Below, in pieces: positions 56,063-64,000 of a stretch of DNA of 64,000 bases. The position numbers and the translations under genes were made by a program. Below the pieces are notes generated by a model, which saw nothing but the letters and a program-made list of their open reading frames with translations, was not told the DNA's origin and did not search any database. The stretch's first letter is position 1. Each line of letters starts with the position of its first letter. Source of the stretch: Acetobacteraceae bacterium (GTDB lineage Bacteria > Pseudomonadota > Alphaproteobacteria > Acetobacterales > Acetobacteraceae); contig JASHOA010000074.1 of the NCBI GenBank assembly GCA_030041375.1, positions 21,592 through 85,591 on the forward strand, written 5' to 3'.

Positions 56063-57109
56063 TCACGCAACGCGGAATACCGTCACCGGCCCCTCGACCC
56101 TGATGCCGACCTCCTCGCCGATGCGCGGGCACATGTGCCCGGCGACCCGGGCGCTGAGTTCAGGCGCCCCCGCCACCTCGGAAAGGACGAGGGAGACGCT
56201 GGCATCGTGCCCATAGAAGGTGACACCGTTGACCCGCGCCAGCGCGTCTGCCGACTCGCCGGGGGGGACAAGCCGGATCTGCTCGGGACGAATCAGAACC
56301 TCGACCTCACCGTCCGGCATATCGGGTGCAAGCGCGAGCCGACCGAGGCTGCAGCGCACGGTGCCATCGGTAGCCTGGCCGCTGACGAGCACGGCTTCGC
56401 CCACGAAACGCGCCAGTTGGGCGTCCAGCGGGCGGCGATAGAGGGCCTCCGGGCGTGCGACCTGCACCAGCCTGCCCTCGCGTAGCACGGCCACCTCACG
56501 GCCCATCGAAAGCGCCTCCGGCTGGTCGTGCGTGACGAGAAGCGCGGTGGCCCCGGCCGCGAGAAGCGCCGCGGCAACCGCCTGGCGCGTCTCGGTGCGC
56601 AGGCCCGGATCGAGGGCGGCGAACGGCTCATCGAGCAGAACGAGCCGGGGCTTCGGGGCAAGCGCACGAGCCAGCGCCACGCGGCTCTGTTCCCCGCCGG
56701 AAAGCTCGTGCGGCGCACGCCCCGCGTACGAGGCGGGAAGCCCGGCGAGCGCCAGCAGCTCCTCGGCGCGGCGGCGATCCCGCCGTTGCGGGCGCGGCAG
56801 GCCGAACAGGACATTGTCGGCAACCGAGAGATGCGGAAAAAGGGCGCCTTCCTGCGCCATGTAGCCGATCCGCCTTCGTTCCGGCGGCAGATGCACGCCC
56901 GGCCCGGAGGCGGTTTCACCGCCGATCCTGATCGTGCCCGCGTCGGCACGTTCGAAGCCCGCCACCAGCCTGAGCAGCGTTGTCTTGCCGCTGCCCGACG
57001 CGCCCAGGATGGCAACCATTGTCCCGGCCGCCACGGAGAGATCAACGCTGTCGAGCACGCGATGATGCTCGAAGGCCTTGGCCAGCCCGGCGATCTCCAG
57101 CGCGGCCAC
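56063..57109 (-). CDS. Iron(III) ABC transporter ATPase (FbpC-like)
   Basis: A ~348-residue ABC ATPase with Walker A GASGSGKT at residues 36-43, signature LSGGEQSRVALARALA, Walker B LVLLDEPFAALDP and a C-terminal TOBE-like regulatory domain (LIRPEQIRLVP). FbpC/PotA-type proteins drive iron or spermidine uptake; context indicates iron. GTG 57109 (VAALEIAGLAKAF) was chosen because it lies just after the permease stop; an in-frame ATG at 57151 would overlap the permease. Confidence 0.87.
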   Translation of the reverse strand: MAALEIAGLAKAFEHHRVLDSVDLSVAAGTMVAILGASGSGKTTLLRLVAGFERADAGTIRIGGETASGPGVHLPPERRRIGYMAQEGALFPHLSVADNVLFGLPRPQRRDRRRAEELLALAGLPASYAGRAPHELSGGEQSRVALARALAPKPRLVLLDEPFAALDPGLRTETRQAVAAALLAAGATALLVTHDQPEALSMGREVAVLREGRLVQVARPEALYRRPLDAQLARFVGEAVLVSGQATDGTVRCSLGRLALAPDMPDGEVEVLIRPEQIRLVPPGESADALARVNGVTFYGHDASVSLVLSEVAGAPELSARVAGHMCPRIGEEVGIRVEGPVTVFRVA

Positions 57110-57122
57110 GGTCTCTTGCGGC

Positions 57123-58721
57123 CTATTGCTGGAACAGTCGGGTCGCGCCAAAGCGGCGCGCCAACAACCAGGTCGAGAACAGCGAGAGCAGCACCATCAT
57201 CGCGGCGTATGGCGCTGCGGCGGCAAAAGCGAGCGTCGATGTGTCGGCCCAGATTTGCATGGCAAGCGTGTTGGTCCCGATCGGCGCCAGCAGCAGCGTC
57301 GCCGTGAGTTCGGTCACGATCGAGACGAACACCAGTGCCGCGGCAGCGCCGAGGCCGGGCCCGGCGAGAGGCAGGACGATGCGCCTGGTCACGTTGAACC
57401 AGCCAAGCCCGAGTGAGCGGCCGATCTCTTCGAGCCGCCGTTCGGCCTGCATGAGCGCCGCCCGCACGCTGACCAGCGCGAGCGGAAGAAAAAGGATCGC
57501 ATAAGCAACGATGAGCGTCGCTGCCGTCTGGTAGAGAGGCTGCACGGTGCGGATCGTGATGGTGATGAAGGCAAGTGCAATGACGATCCCCGGCACCCCC
57601 TGGCCGAGATAGGCCGAGCGCTCCAGCAATGTCACGAGCCGCCCCGGGTAGCGCGTTGCGAGGAGGCCAAGCGGCAGGGCCAGCACCACCGTCAGCGCGG
57701 CGCCGGCGAATCCGAGCCAGACCGAGGAAAACGTCGCCTCGACCAGCCCCTCGAGCGAGACCGCCACCGGCGTGACGGCGGCCGACCCGTGGCGGGTGAG
57801 CCAGTACAGGATCATCCCGAGCGGCAGGCCGAGCGCAGCCAGCACCAGCAACACGAACAGGGCAAACACAGGCAGGCGGGCGCGACCGAGGGAGAGCAGC
57901 GTGACCGGCCGCCGCACTCCGGCGCCGATGCGGGCGTAGCGCGCGAGACCGCGAATGCGGAGCTCTGCAAAGAGGCAGATCAGGCAAAGCAGGAGCAGTA
58001 TCAATGCGAGCAACGCCTCGGCCGGGCCGTTGAACCCGGTGCGGTACTCGGCATAAAGCTCGGTGGTGAAGGTTCGAAAGCGCAACAACGCGAACGCCCC
58101 GAACTCGACCAGGACGTTCAGCGCGACCAGCAGCATGCCGCCCAGCAGCGCCGGGCGAAGCTGGGGCAACACGACGCGGAGGAAGGAGCCGGAGGCACCC
58201 TGGCCGAGTGAGCGGGCCGTCTCCTCGAGCGCCGGATCCATTCCGCGCAGGCTCGCGGCAACCGGCAGATAGACGAGCGGGAAATAAGAGGAGGTGACGA
58301 CAACCAGGGCGCCGAGAAAACCTTCCAGAGCCGGGCTGATCGAGAGCCAGGCATACGAACTGATGAACGGCGGCACAGCGAGCGGCACAGCGGCAGCCAC
58401 GGCGAAAAAGCGCCGCCCCGGCAGGTCGGTGCGCTCGACAAGCCAGGCCGCAGCCGTTCCGACCAGCGCCGCGCTGAGCGTGGCAGCGATCACGAGACCG
58501 ATCGTATTGACCAGGAGTTCCGCCACCAGCGGGCGCCACAAGAGCCGTACCGCTTCCGCCGGGCCGATGCGCGCGACCTCGAGCAGGATCTCGCCAACCG
58601 GCAGCACCACGATGAGAGGCCCCGCCACCGCCGCGGCAAGCAACAGCGGAGGCGGCCAGCGCCGGCGCAAGGCCGCACCCGGGAGCCTGACCCCGGCCAG
58701 CGGCGCCGGCGCCTCCGGCAT
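57123..58721 (-). CDS. Iron(III) ABC transporter permease (FbpB-like, two fused halves)
   Basis: A 532-residue permease with two homologous halves of about six membrane segments each, as in FbpB/SfuB. EAA-type loops are seen at EETARSLGQGASGSFLRVVLPQLRPAL and EIGRSLGLGWFNVTRRIVLPLAGPGL. It forms the whole membrane channel alone. ATG 58721 overlaps the stop of the binding-protein gene by one base. Confidence 0.9.
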   Translation of the reverse strand: MPEAPAPLAGVRLPGAALRRRWPPPLLLAAAVAGPLIVVLPVGEILLEVARIGPAEAVRLLWRPLVAELLVNTIGLVIAATLSAALVGTAAAWLVERTDLPGRRFFAVAAAVPLAVPPFISSYAWLSISPALEGFLGALVVVTSSYFPLVYLPVAASLRGMDPALEETARSLGQGASGSFLRVVLPQLRPALLGGMLLVALNVLVEFGAFALLRFRTFTTELYAEYRTGFNGPAEALLALILLLLCLICLFAELRIRGLARYARIGAGVRRPVTLLSLGRARLPVFALFVLLVLAALGLPLGMILYWLTRHGSAAVTPVAVSLEGLVEATFSSVWLGFAGAALTVVLALPLGLLATRYPGRLVTLLERSAYLGQGVPGIVIALAFITITIRTVQPLYQTAATLIVAYAILFLPLALVSVRAALMQAERRLEEIGRSLGLGWFNVTRRIVLPLAGPGLGAAAALVFVSIVTELTATLLLAPIGTNTLAMQIWADTSTLAFAAAAPYAAMMVLLSLFSTWLLARRFGATRLFQQ

Positions 58722-59761
58722 CAGATCAGCCCGGCCTCGCGCAGCAGCTTCGCCGCCAGGCGGTTATCGCCGAGGGAGGCCACGCTGATCTGCGGGGGGC
58801 GCAACTCGGAAAACGGCTTCAGTACCGGGTTTGCGGCCACGCCCTCTGCGAGCGGATATTCGAAATCGACCTCGCTTTTGGCGAGCATCTCCTGCGCCGG
58901 CGGGCTGACCAGCAAGGCCAGGAAGCGCTGCGCCTCTTCCGGGTGGCGTGAGGACTTCAGCACGGCCGCACCCGAGATATTGACCAGTCCGCCGACATCG
59001 CCCGGCGGAAAGTGATAAAGACGGCTCTCCATCTTCTCGGGCCCGACCTCGACCCCAAGCCGCGCCCAGTAATAGCTGTTGATGACGCCGGTTGCGACCG
59101 CACCGCGATTGACCGCGGCGACGACCCCTTCGTCGTCCTGATAGAGGGCCGCATCCCTTTTCAATCCCTTGAGCCAGGTGAGCGTTGCCGCCTCGCCCTT
59201 CAGGGCCGCCACCGCAGCGACGAGGGGCAGGAAGTCCGAATCGGTCGGAGCGATCGCGATTTTGCCCTTCCATTGCGGCTCTGCAAAATCAAGCAGCGAG
59301 GCCGGCAGCGCGCTTTCCTGGATCAGCGAAGGATTGTATGCGAGCACATTCTCACGGGCGAGCACGCCGACCCACAGGCCGTCCGCGGCGCTGAAGCGGG
59401 GCGGAATTTTGGCGAGCGTTGCCGGATCGACCGGCGCCAGCAAACCTTTTTCGGCGAGCAGCACGAGGTCGGGGGAGTTCTCCGTGAAAAACACATCGGC
59501 TGGCGAGCGCGCACCCTCGGCCACGATCTGATTCGCGATCTCGGGCCCGTCACCCGAATGAACCCGGACCGGAATCCCGGTCTCCTTGGTGAAGAGCCCG
59601 GTGACCAGGGCAACGGTCTGGGCGTGCTGGCCGCTGTAGAGGGTCAAGGGGCTGGCCGCCCCCGCCTTCCGGGCCAACCCGGCGCCGGCGACGGCGGCGA
59701 GTGTGGCGGAGAGGAAAAGCCGCCGACCCGGGCGGCGATCAGGCATGGAGGAGTGGGACAT
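58721..59761 (-). CDS. Iron(III) ABC transporter substrate-binding protein (FbpA/FutA-like)
   Basis: A 346-residue binding protein with a Tat-like signal (PGRRLFLSATLAAVAGAGLA) and LTLYSGQHAQTVALVTGLFTKETGI, the FbpA family opening. GVINSYYWARL contains the paired tyrosines that bind ferric iron. Tat export would allow folding around a cofactor or metal in the cytoplasm. AGGAAG precedes ATG 59761. It heads the iron operon and lies 33 bases below a Fur-box-like site. Confidence 0.9.
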   Translation of the reverse strand: MSHSSMPDRRPGRRLFLSATLAAVAGAGLARKAGAASPLTLYSGQHAQTVALVTGLFTKETGIPVRVHSGDGPEIANQIVAEGARSPADVFFTENSPDLVLLAEKGLLAPVDPATLAKIPPRFSAADGLWVGVLARENVLAYNPSLIQESALPASLLDFAEPQWKGKIAIAPTDSDFLPLVAAVAALKGEAATLTWLKGLKRDAALYQDDEGVVAAVNRGAVATGVINSYYWARLGVEVGPEKMESRLYHFPPGDVGGLVNISGAAVLKSSRHPEEAQRFLALLVSPPAQEMLAKSEVDFEYPLAEGVAANPVLKPFSELRPPQISVASLGDNRLAAKLLREAGLI

Positions 59762-59794
59762 GGGTTTCTTCCTGCAAGGGCAGGATAGCCTATA

Positions 59795-59815
59795 TGCGAA
59801 TTATTCTCATTTGCA
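59795..59815 (-). promoter_or_regulatory. Fur-box-like operator of the iron ABC operon
   Basis: Read on the minus strand the core is TGAGAATAATTCGCA, a 7-1-7 dyad with six of seven pairs matching, inside an AT-rich stretch that extends the symmetry (TGCAAA... to ...CGCA). It closely resembles the classical iron box and lies just upstream of the iron-binding protein gene. Iron-dependent repression by Fur is the likely regulation; in some alphaproteobacteria other Fur-family proteins (Irr, Mur) use related sites. Confidence 0.7.
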
Positions 59816-59944
59816 AATCCCGCCCGTCACCGGCCCCATTCGCCGCCTCGCAACCGGGCTCAGCCGCTGCCTCTGGTGTGCACGTCAAACCGGCTCGAGC
59901 GGCGGGGCTGCACCATCAAGGATCGGCACAACAGAGTGACAACA

Positions 59945-60019
59945 TGGCTGGGGCGGGAGGATTCGAACCTCCGAATGACGGAACCAAAATCCGTTGCCTT
60001 ACCACTTGGCGACGCCCCA
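59945..60019 (-). tRNA. tRNA-Gln (TTG)
   Basis: Acceptor TGGGGCG pairs with CGCCCCA, the anticodon stem ACGGA/TCCGT encloses loop TTTTGGT with anticodon TTG, the T-arm reads GGTTCGAATCC, and CCA is encoded. Confidence 0.96.
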
Positions 60020-60071
60020 AGGCCGGCAGCGTCATAAGTCGGCCGGCGCCGTCGCGTAAAGCGCCGCATCC

Positions 60072-60175
60072 AGCCCGCGATCGCCCGAGGCGGAATCGTC
60101 GGAGGGCGTGAATCGCGGGCTCGAATAAAACGCGAGACCCGTGTCGGGCTGCACAGTCAGCCCGACACCGGTCTA
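60072..60175 (+). repeat. Double-palindrome dispersed repeat, copy C (104 bases)
   Basis: Same length and layout as copy A: outer arms AGCCCGCGAT/ATCGCGGGCT, then AGACCCGTGTCGGGCTG facing CAGCCCGACACCGGTCT. Its last three bases (CTA) are the recF stop codon on the minus strand, so the right palindrome forms the very beginning of the recF 3' untranslated region. Confidence 0.92.
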
Positions 60176-61303
60176 AGCAACAAGGCGGCCACCCCCGGCG
60201 CGCAGAAATTCCGCCTGCGGCGCCAGCGGACGGAAGGGCTCGGATTCGGTGCCGGTCAGCAGCACCTGGCACCTGCTGGCGGCGAGAATCGCAAGGAGAG
60301 CTGACCGGCGCGCGCCATCGAGGCTGGCAAGCGCCTCGTCCAACAGCACGAGCGGCGCATAGCCACGCCGCTCAACGAGCAGGGCAGCCTGCGCCAGCAC
60401 CAGAGACAGCAGCACCGCTTTCTGCTCTCCGGTGCTGCCGCGGTTGACCGGCATCCCGCCCGGTTGGATTCGCATGATGAGGTCGCTCCGGTGAACGCCG
60501 AGGCCGGCGCCGCCCGCCTCCCTGTCGGCCCGCCGCCTGGCGGCCAGCTGCCCCGCCAGCCACTCCTCCACCGCCAGCGCAGGCCGGGTGGCCAATCGCT
60601 CGCTGACCGGGCAGGCGAGCGCGAGATCGAGCGCAGGAAAGCCCGGCGCCGCGCCGGGCAGAACGCGTGCGAGCCCGGCGACGAGCAGGCCGCGTGCCGC
60701 GGCAACGGCAACGCCATGCCGCGCCATGGCGTCCTCGAGCCCGGCGAGCCAGGCCGGGTCCGGTTGCGATTCGGCGAGCAGGCGGTTGCGCCGCGTCATC
60801 GCCGCTTCATAGGCGGCAAGCTCCCGGGCATGGCCGGCCTCCAGCGCGTACACCAACCGATCCAGGAATCGACGCCGCTCCGCTGCCCCTTCCTGGAACA
60901 GACGCCCCATTTCCGGGGTGAGCCAAACCATGGCGACGCGTGTTGCCGCTGCCGCCTGAGGCGCCGGCCGACCGTCGAGGCGAAAGACCCGCCGCTCCGC
61001 AGGTCCGTCCGGCGCTCTGCCAGTGGCAATCTCGAGCATGCCCTCGATCGGATGCCGCAAGCGTCCCGCAACCGCCCAGGTGCCGTCCCCCTCGGACCCG
61101 ATCCGCGCAAAGTCGCCAATCCGCGCCCCGCGCAGGCCGCGGCCCGGGCTCAGCAACGAAACCGCCTCGAGAAGGTTGGTCTTGCCGGCACCGTTCGGCC
61201 CCGTGATCACCGAGATCGGGCTGTCCGGATGCCAGACCAGCGAGCCGTAGCTGCGGAAGCGGCGAAGCGAGAGCCGTTGCAGGCGGAGCTGAGCCGCCGG
61301 CAT
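60173..61303 (-). CDS. recF: DNA replication/repair protein RecF
   Basis: A 376-residue SMC-like ATPase that loads RecA at gaps. Walker A GPNGAGKT lies at residues 35-42, the signature region is STGEQKAVLLSLVLAQA, and Walker B PLVLLDEALASLD. ATG 61303 follows a G-rich site; a GTG three codons upstream is possible. It lies 19 bases downstream of dnaN in the same orientation. The stop codon is contributed by a dispersed repeat. Confidence 0.94.
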   Translation of the reverse strand: MPAAQLRLQRLSLRRFRSYGSLVWHPDSPISVITGPNGAGKTNLLEAVSLLSPGRGLRGARIGDFARIGSEGDGTWAVAGRLRHPIEGMLEIATGRAPDGPAERRVFRLDGRPAPQAAAATRVAMVWLTPEMGRLFQEGAAERRRFLDRLVYALEAGHARELAAYEAAMTRRNRLLAESQPDPAWLAGLEDAMARHGVAVAAARGLLVAGLARVLPGAAPGFPALDLALACPVSERLATRPALAVEEWLAGQLAARRRADREAGGAGLGVHRSDLIMRIQPGGMPVNRGSTGEQKAVLLSLVLAQAALLVERRGYAPLVLLDEALASLDGARRSALLAILAASRCQVLLTGTESEPFRPLAPQAEFLRAGGGRLVA

Positions 61304-61322
61304 CGCCCCCACAGGTCCGGGC

Positions 61323-62447
61323 TCAGACGCGGATCGGCATCAGCACGTAGAGGGCACTGGCATCCGATGCGTCCTGCACCACGGTGGGCGCCGTGCCGTC
61401 TGAGAAGCGAAACTCCACGCGGTCTGCGATCTGATCCGTAATGTCGCTCAGGTAGCGCGCCTGGAAGCCGATATCGAGCGGTGATGCGTCGTAGGCCACC
61501 CGCTCCGAATCCAGCTCCTCGGTCGCGGTGCCCTGCTCCGGGCTGACGGCCGAGAGCACGAGATGATCGCGCGTCAGGGAAAGCTTCACGGGGCGGGAGC
61601 GCTCGGTCGAGATGGCGGCGACGCGCGCCACCGCTTCGGAGAAGTCCCGCTTGCCCACTCGCAGAACCTTGTCGTTGGTCCGCGGGATCACCCGCTCGTA
61701 TTCGGGGAAGGTGCCATCGATGAGCTTGCTGGTGAGTGTCACCGGTCCGACCCGGAACTGGATGCGGGTATCGGAGAGCCCGACCTCCACCGTCTCGTTG
61801 GTCTCTTCCAGTAGCTTGCGCAGCTCGAGCACGGTTTTGCGCGGCACGATGACGCCGGGCATATTGGCGGCACCCTCAGGCAGGGGTTGCTCGACCCGCG
61901 CCAGCCGATGCCCGTCGGTCGCCACCGCGCGCAGCAGGTGTACCCCGTCGCTTTCGGTGGCGTGCAGAAAGATGCCGTTCAGGTAATAGCGCGTTTCCTC
62001 CATGCTGATGGCGAAACGCGTGCGATCGATCAGGGTGCCGAGTGCGCTTGCCGGCAGCGAGAAATGATGCGGCAGGCTGGCGGCCATCATGGACGGAAAA
62101 TCCTCCGTCGGGAGCACCATCAGGCTGGTCCGGTAGTGCCCCGCGCGAAGCTCGAGCGGGGCATCGCCGCCGGAATAATGAAGCTCGATCTCGGCCCCAT
62201 CGGGCAATCTCCGCACGATTTCGTAGAGAGTAACCGCCGGCGCGGTGGTGGCGCCGTCCTCCGTCGTGGTTGCGGCAACGTCCTCGACAACCGCAATCTC
62301 CATGTCGGTCGCGCTCAGGCTCAGCCGCCCGTTGCGCACGGCCAGCATCAGGTTCGCCAGGATGGGGATCGTATTGCGCTTCTCGACCACGCTTTGGACA
62401 TGGGCGAGTGCCTTGAGCAGCGTGGCCCGGTCGACGGTGAACCTCAT
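61323..62447 (-). CDS. dnaN: DNA polymerase III beta subunit (sliding clamp)
   Basis: A 374-residue clamp with three beta-clamp folds: MRFTVDRATLLKALAHVQSVV, then RTRFAISMEETRYYLNGI and ATDGHRLA, and the C-terminal LYVLMPIRV partner-binding pocket strand. AAGGCGAG precedes ATG 62447. dnaN-recF order is typical near dnaA, but dnaA is not adjacent here; the gene upstream is asd. Confidence 0.96.
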   Translation of the reverse strand: MRFTVDRATLLKALAHVQSVVEKRNTIPILANLMLAVRNGRLSLSATDMEIAVVEDVAATTTEDGATTAPAVTLYEIVRRLPDGAEIELHYSGGDAPLELRAGHYRTSLMVLPTEDFPSMMAASLPHHFSLPASALGTLIDRTRFAISMEETRYYLNGIFLHATESDGVHLLRAVATDGHRLARVEQPLPEGAANMPGVIVPRKTVLELRKLLEETNETVEVGLSDTRIQFRVGPVTLTSKLIDGTFPEYERVIPRTNDKVLRVGKRDFSEAVARVAAISTERSRPVKLSLTRDHLVLSAVSPEQGTATEELDSERVAYDASPLDIGFQARYLSDITDQIADRVEFRFSDGTAPTVVQDASDASALYVLMPIRV

Positions 62448-62634
62448 CTCGCCTTTGTCCCCAGCGGACCCGTAACGCGAACGACCCGCCCCTCCGCCCA
62501 CCTTGCGGCTCCACCCTCGCGGGATCGCCGGGAGTCGGTGCGGCGAGTCCCTCCCAATTTTAGCAATGCGGGCCGCCTAGGCAAAGCGGCGGCGCATTCG
62601 ACCGGAATCCCGCAACGGCGTCAGTCGCCTTGTG

Positions 62635-63669
62635 TCACGCCGCCTTCGGGGCGGCCAGCAGATGGCGGGTCACGAGCGCCTCGGCGATCTGCACGGCATT
62701 CAATGCCGCTCCCTTGCGCAGATTGTCGGCCACGCACCAGAAGGCGAGCCCGTTCGCAACGGTCGGGTCCTTGCGGATTCGGCTGACGAAAACCGCGTCC
62801 TCGCCGGCCGCTTCGAGCGGCGTCATGTAGCCGCCGTCCTCGCGACCGTCGATCACGGTCACACCCGGAGCGGCACGCAGCGCGGCCCGGGCCTCGGTGA
62901 CGGAGACCGGGCCGGCGAACTCGACATGGACCGCCTCGCCATGGCCGATGAAGACCGGAACGCGCACACAGGAGGCGATCACGGAGATGTCCGGGTCGAG
63001 GATCTTCCGGGTTTCCACCACCATCTTCCACTCCTCCTTGGTGGACCCGTCCTCCATGAAGCGATCGATATGCGGGATCACGTTGAAGGCGATCTCCTTG
63101 GTGAATTGCTCGGGTTTCTCCGATTCGTGCATGAAGACGGAGCGACTGTGCTGAAAGAGTTCGTCCATCGCCTCCTTGCCCGCACCGGAGACCGACTGGT
63201 AGGTGGCGACGACCACGCGCCTTACGCCGAAGCGGTCATGTAGCGGCTTCAGCGCCACGACGAGCTGGATCGTGCTGCAGTTCGGGTTGGCGATGATGTT
63301 GCGCCGCGAGAACTTCTCGAGCGCGGCGGCGTTCACCTCGGGCACCACCAGCGGAATGTCGGGCTCCATGCGGAAATGGCTCGTATTGTCGATCACCACG
63401 CACCCCGCCGCCGCCGCGCGCGGGGCGTGCACCCGAGACACCTCCGCGCCGGGGCTGAACAGGCCAAGATGGAAGCCTCCGAAGTCGAACCGCTCGAGCG
63501 GCTGTACCTTGAGGGTTTTCTTCTCGCCGAACGAGACCTCCATCCCCGCCGAGCGCCCGGAGGCGACGGCCGCAACCTCGGAGACCGGGAAGCGGCGCTC
63601 GGCCAGAACTTTCAACATCTCGCGCCCGACCGCGCCGGTCGCACCGACAACGGCAACCCTGTAGGCCAT
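62635..63669 (-). CDS. asd: Aspartate-semialdehyde dehydrogenase
   Basis: A 344-residue NADP-dependent enzyme of lysine, methionine, threonine and diaminopimelate synthesis. It has the nucleotide-binding VVGATGAVGREML, catalytic Cys131 in NPNCSTIQ, and substrate-binding RVPVFIGHGEAVHVEF. ATG 63669 has GGAGAGAG upstream; a longer in-frame extension is not conserved. Confidence 0.95.
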   Translation of the reverse strand: MAYRVAVVGATGAVGREMLKVLAERRFPVSEVAAVASGRSAGMEVSFGEKKTLKVQPLERFDFGGFHLGLFSPGAEVSRVHAPRAAAAGCVVIDNTSHFRMEPDIPLVVPEVNAAALEKFSRRNIIANPNCSTIQLVVALKPLHDRFGVRRVVVATYQSVSGAGKEAMDELFQHSRSVFMHESEKPEQFTKEIAFNVIPHIDRFMEDGSTKEEWKMVVETRKILDPDISVIASCVRVPVFIGHGEAVHVEFAGPVSVTEARAALRAAPGVTVIDGREDGGYMTPLEAAGEDAVFVSRIRKDPTVANGLAFWCVADNLRKGAALNAVQIAEALVTRHLLAAPKAA

Positions 63670-63867
63670 CGCTCTCTCCATCAACAAGGTCTCAGGGATA
63701 GCGAAGCCGGGGACGGGCGCACAAGGCCTCGCCTGGCACAGGCAGGGCATTTTGCCCTGTTACGGACGCCGCGGGTTCCCGAGGCGACCCGGTCAGGCTG
63801 AATCTAGAGCAGCTCGCGATCAGACGGAATCGGCTGATCGCGTGAAGATGCTCGCCAAAACAAAGAG

Positions 63868-63911
63868 CTAGAGCAGTTGCCGTGAGCCATGGCGAACGGA
63901 AATTGCTCTAG
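63868..63911. repeat. 44-base imperfect palindrome, CTAGAGCA type
   Basis: Ends CTAGAGCAGTTGCCGT and ACGGAAATTGCTCTAG pair at 14 of 16 positions. A second CTAGAGCAG start lies at 63804. Palindromes with CTAGAGCA ends recur between genes in many alphaproteobacterial genomes. The 331-base stretch 63670-64000 upstream of asd holds no gene that I can support; this repeat and the edge hairpin are its only visible structure. Confidence 0.7.
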
Positions 63912-63981
63912 CAGCGTGTCGGATTGGCGCTGGCGCGGCGTTGTGAACGTCAACGAAGAAGGGGGGAGGTTAGGCGACCTG

Positions 63982-64000
63982 CAGGCGGTGAAGCCGCCTG
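63982..64000. repeat. Hairpin at the right edge
   Basis: CAGGCGG and CCGCCTG enclose TGAAG, ending exactly at the window edge, so what follows cannot be seen. It may belong to the end of another element or gene. Confidence 0.5.

Noticed and set aside
56293..58539. A 748-codon minus-strand frame
   Set aside because: It overlaps the iron permease and ATPase genes in another frame, and its translation has no recognisable domain.

Overview
The window is a GC-rich, gene-dense bacterial chromosome segment. Gene content and protein style point to an alphaproteobacterium, most likely of the Acetobacteraceae/Rhodospirillales type: CoxDEG/XdhC molybdoenzyme accessory genes, a Caulobacter-style CpaA-F/TadBC pilus locus, an NDUFS4-like Complex I subunit, dnaN-recF, and UbiH-, MlaEF- and Ohr-type genes. 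The taxon is an inference; no rRNA gene is present.

Layout. 1-4644 (minus): a tightly overlapped molybdoenzyme maturation operon, coxG-coxD-coxE-xdhC(N)-xdhC(C)-molybdopterin-binding gene, running off the left edge. 4719-8205: antiporter, methylisocitrate lyase, DUF192 protein, tRNA-Pro(TGG), NDUFS4-like subunit, tRNA-Arg(TCT). 8246-12580 (minus): a giant Lhr helicase. 12774-23572: a compact Tad/Flp pilus locus (two Flp pilins, prepilin peptidase, CpaB, a very unusual secretin, a short CpaD-like lipoprotein, CpaE, CpaF, TadB, TadC, TPR lipoprotein). 23707-25862: argD-argF. 26204-33811: dnaB, alr, mlaE, mlaF, radA, cvpA, purF in one direction with mostly overlapping ends. 33815-38759: SDR, ubiH-like, ftsK, small membrane protein. 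38939-40209 (minus): a dehydrogenase followed by tRNA-Leu(UAA) split by a group I intron. 40460-46306: a complete branched-chain amino-acid-type ABC importer (livKHMGF). 46303-53876: VOC proteins, phosphoribosyltransferase, rsmD, rluB-like, class I glutamine amidotransferase, a divergent LysR/pirin pair, DUF1275, tadA (tRNA deaminase), ohr. 54167-56050: an inosose-dehydratase-like and Gfo/Idh/MocA pair. 56063-59761 (minus): an iron(III) ABC importer behind a Fur-box-like site, then tRNA-Gln(TTG). 60173-63669 (minus): asd, dnaN, recF. The last 331 bases carry only palindromic repeats.

Most notable points. (1) The Tad secretin is about twice the usual length because three tandem ~88-residue modules that look like the RodZ C-terminal domain (DUF4115) sit between the signal peptide and the normal CpaC part; copies 2 and 3 are nearly identical at DNA level. 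(2) A 244-base group I intron interrupts tRNA-Leu(UAA) at the U34/A35 position used in cyanobacteria. (3) Two families of dispersed palindromic repeats lie between genes: a 104-base double palindrome (three copies, one containing the recF stop codon) and a 128-base element whose 10-base inverted arms always enclose exactly 34 bases. (4) Both Flp pilin genes are preceded by the same 16-base motif. No insertion sequence, prophage or CRISPR array was seen.
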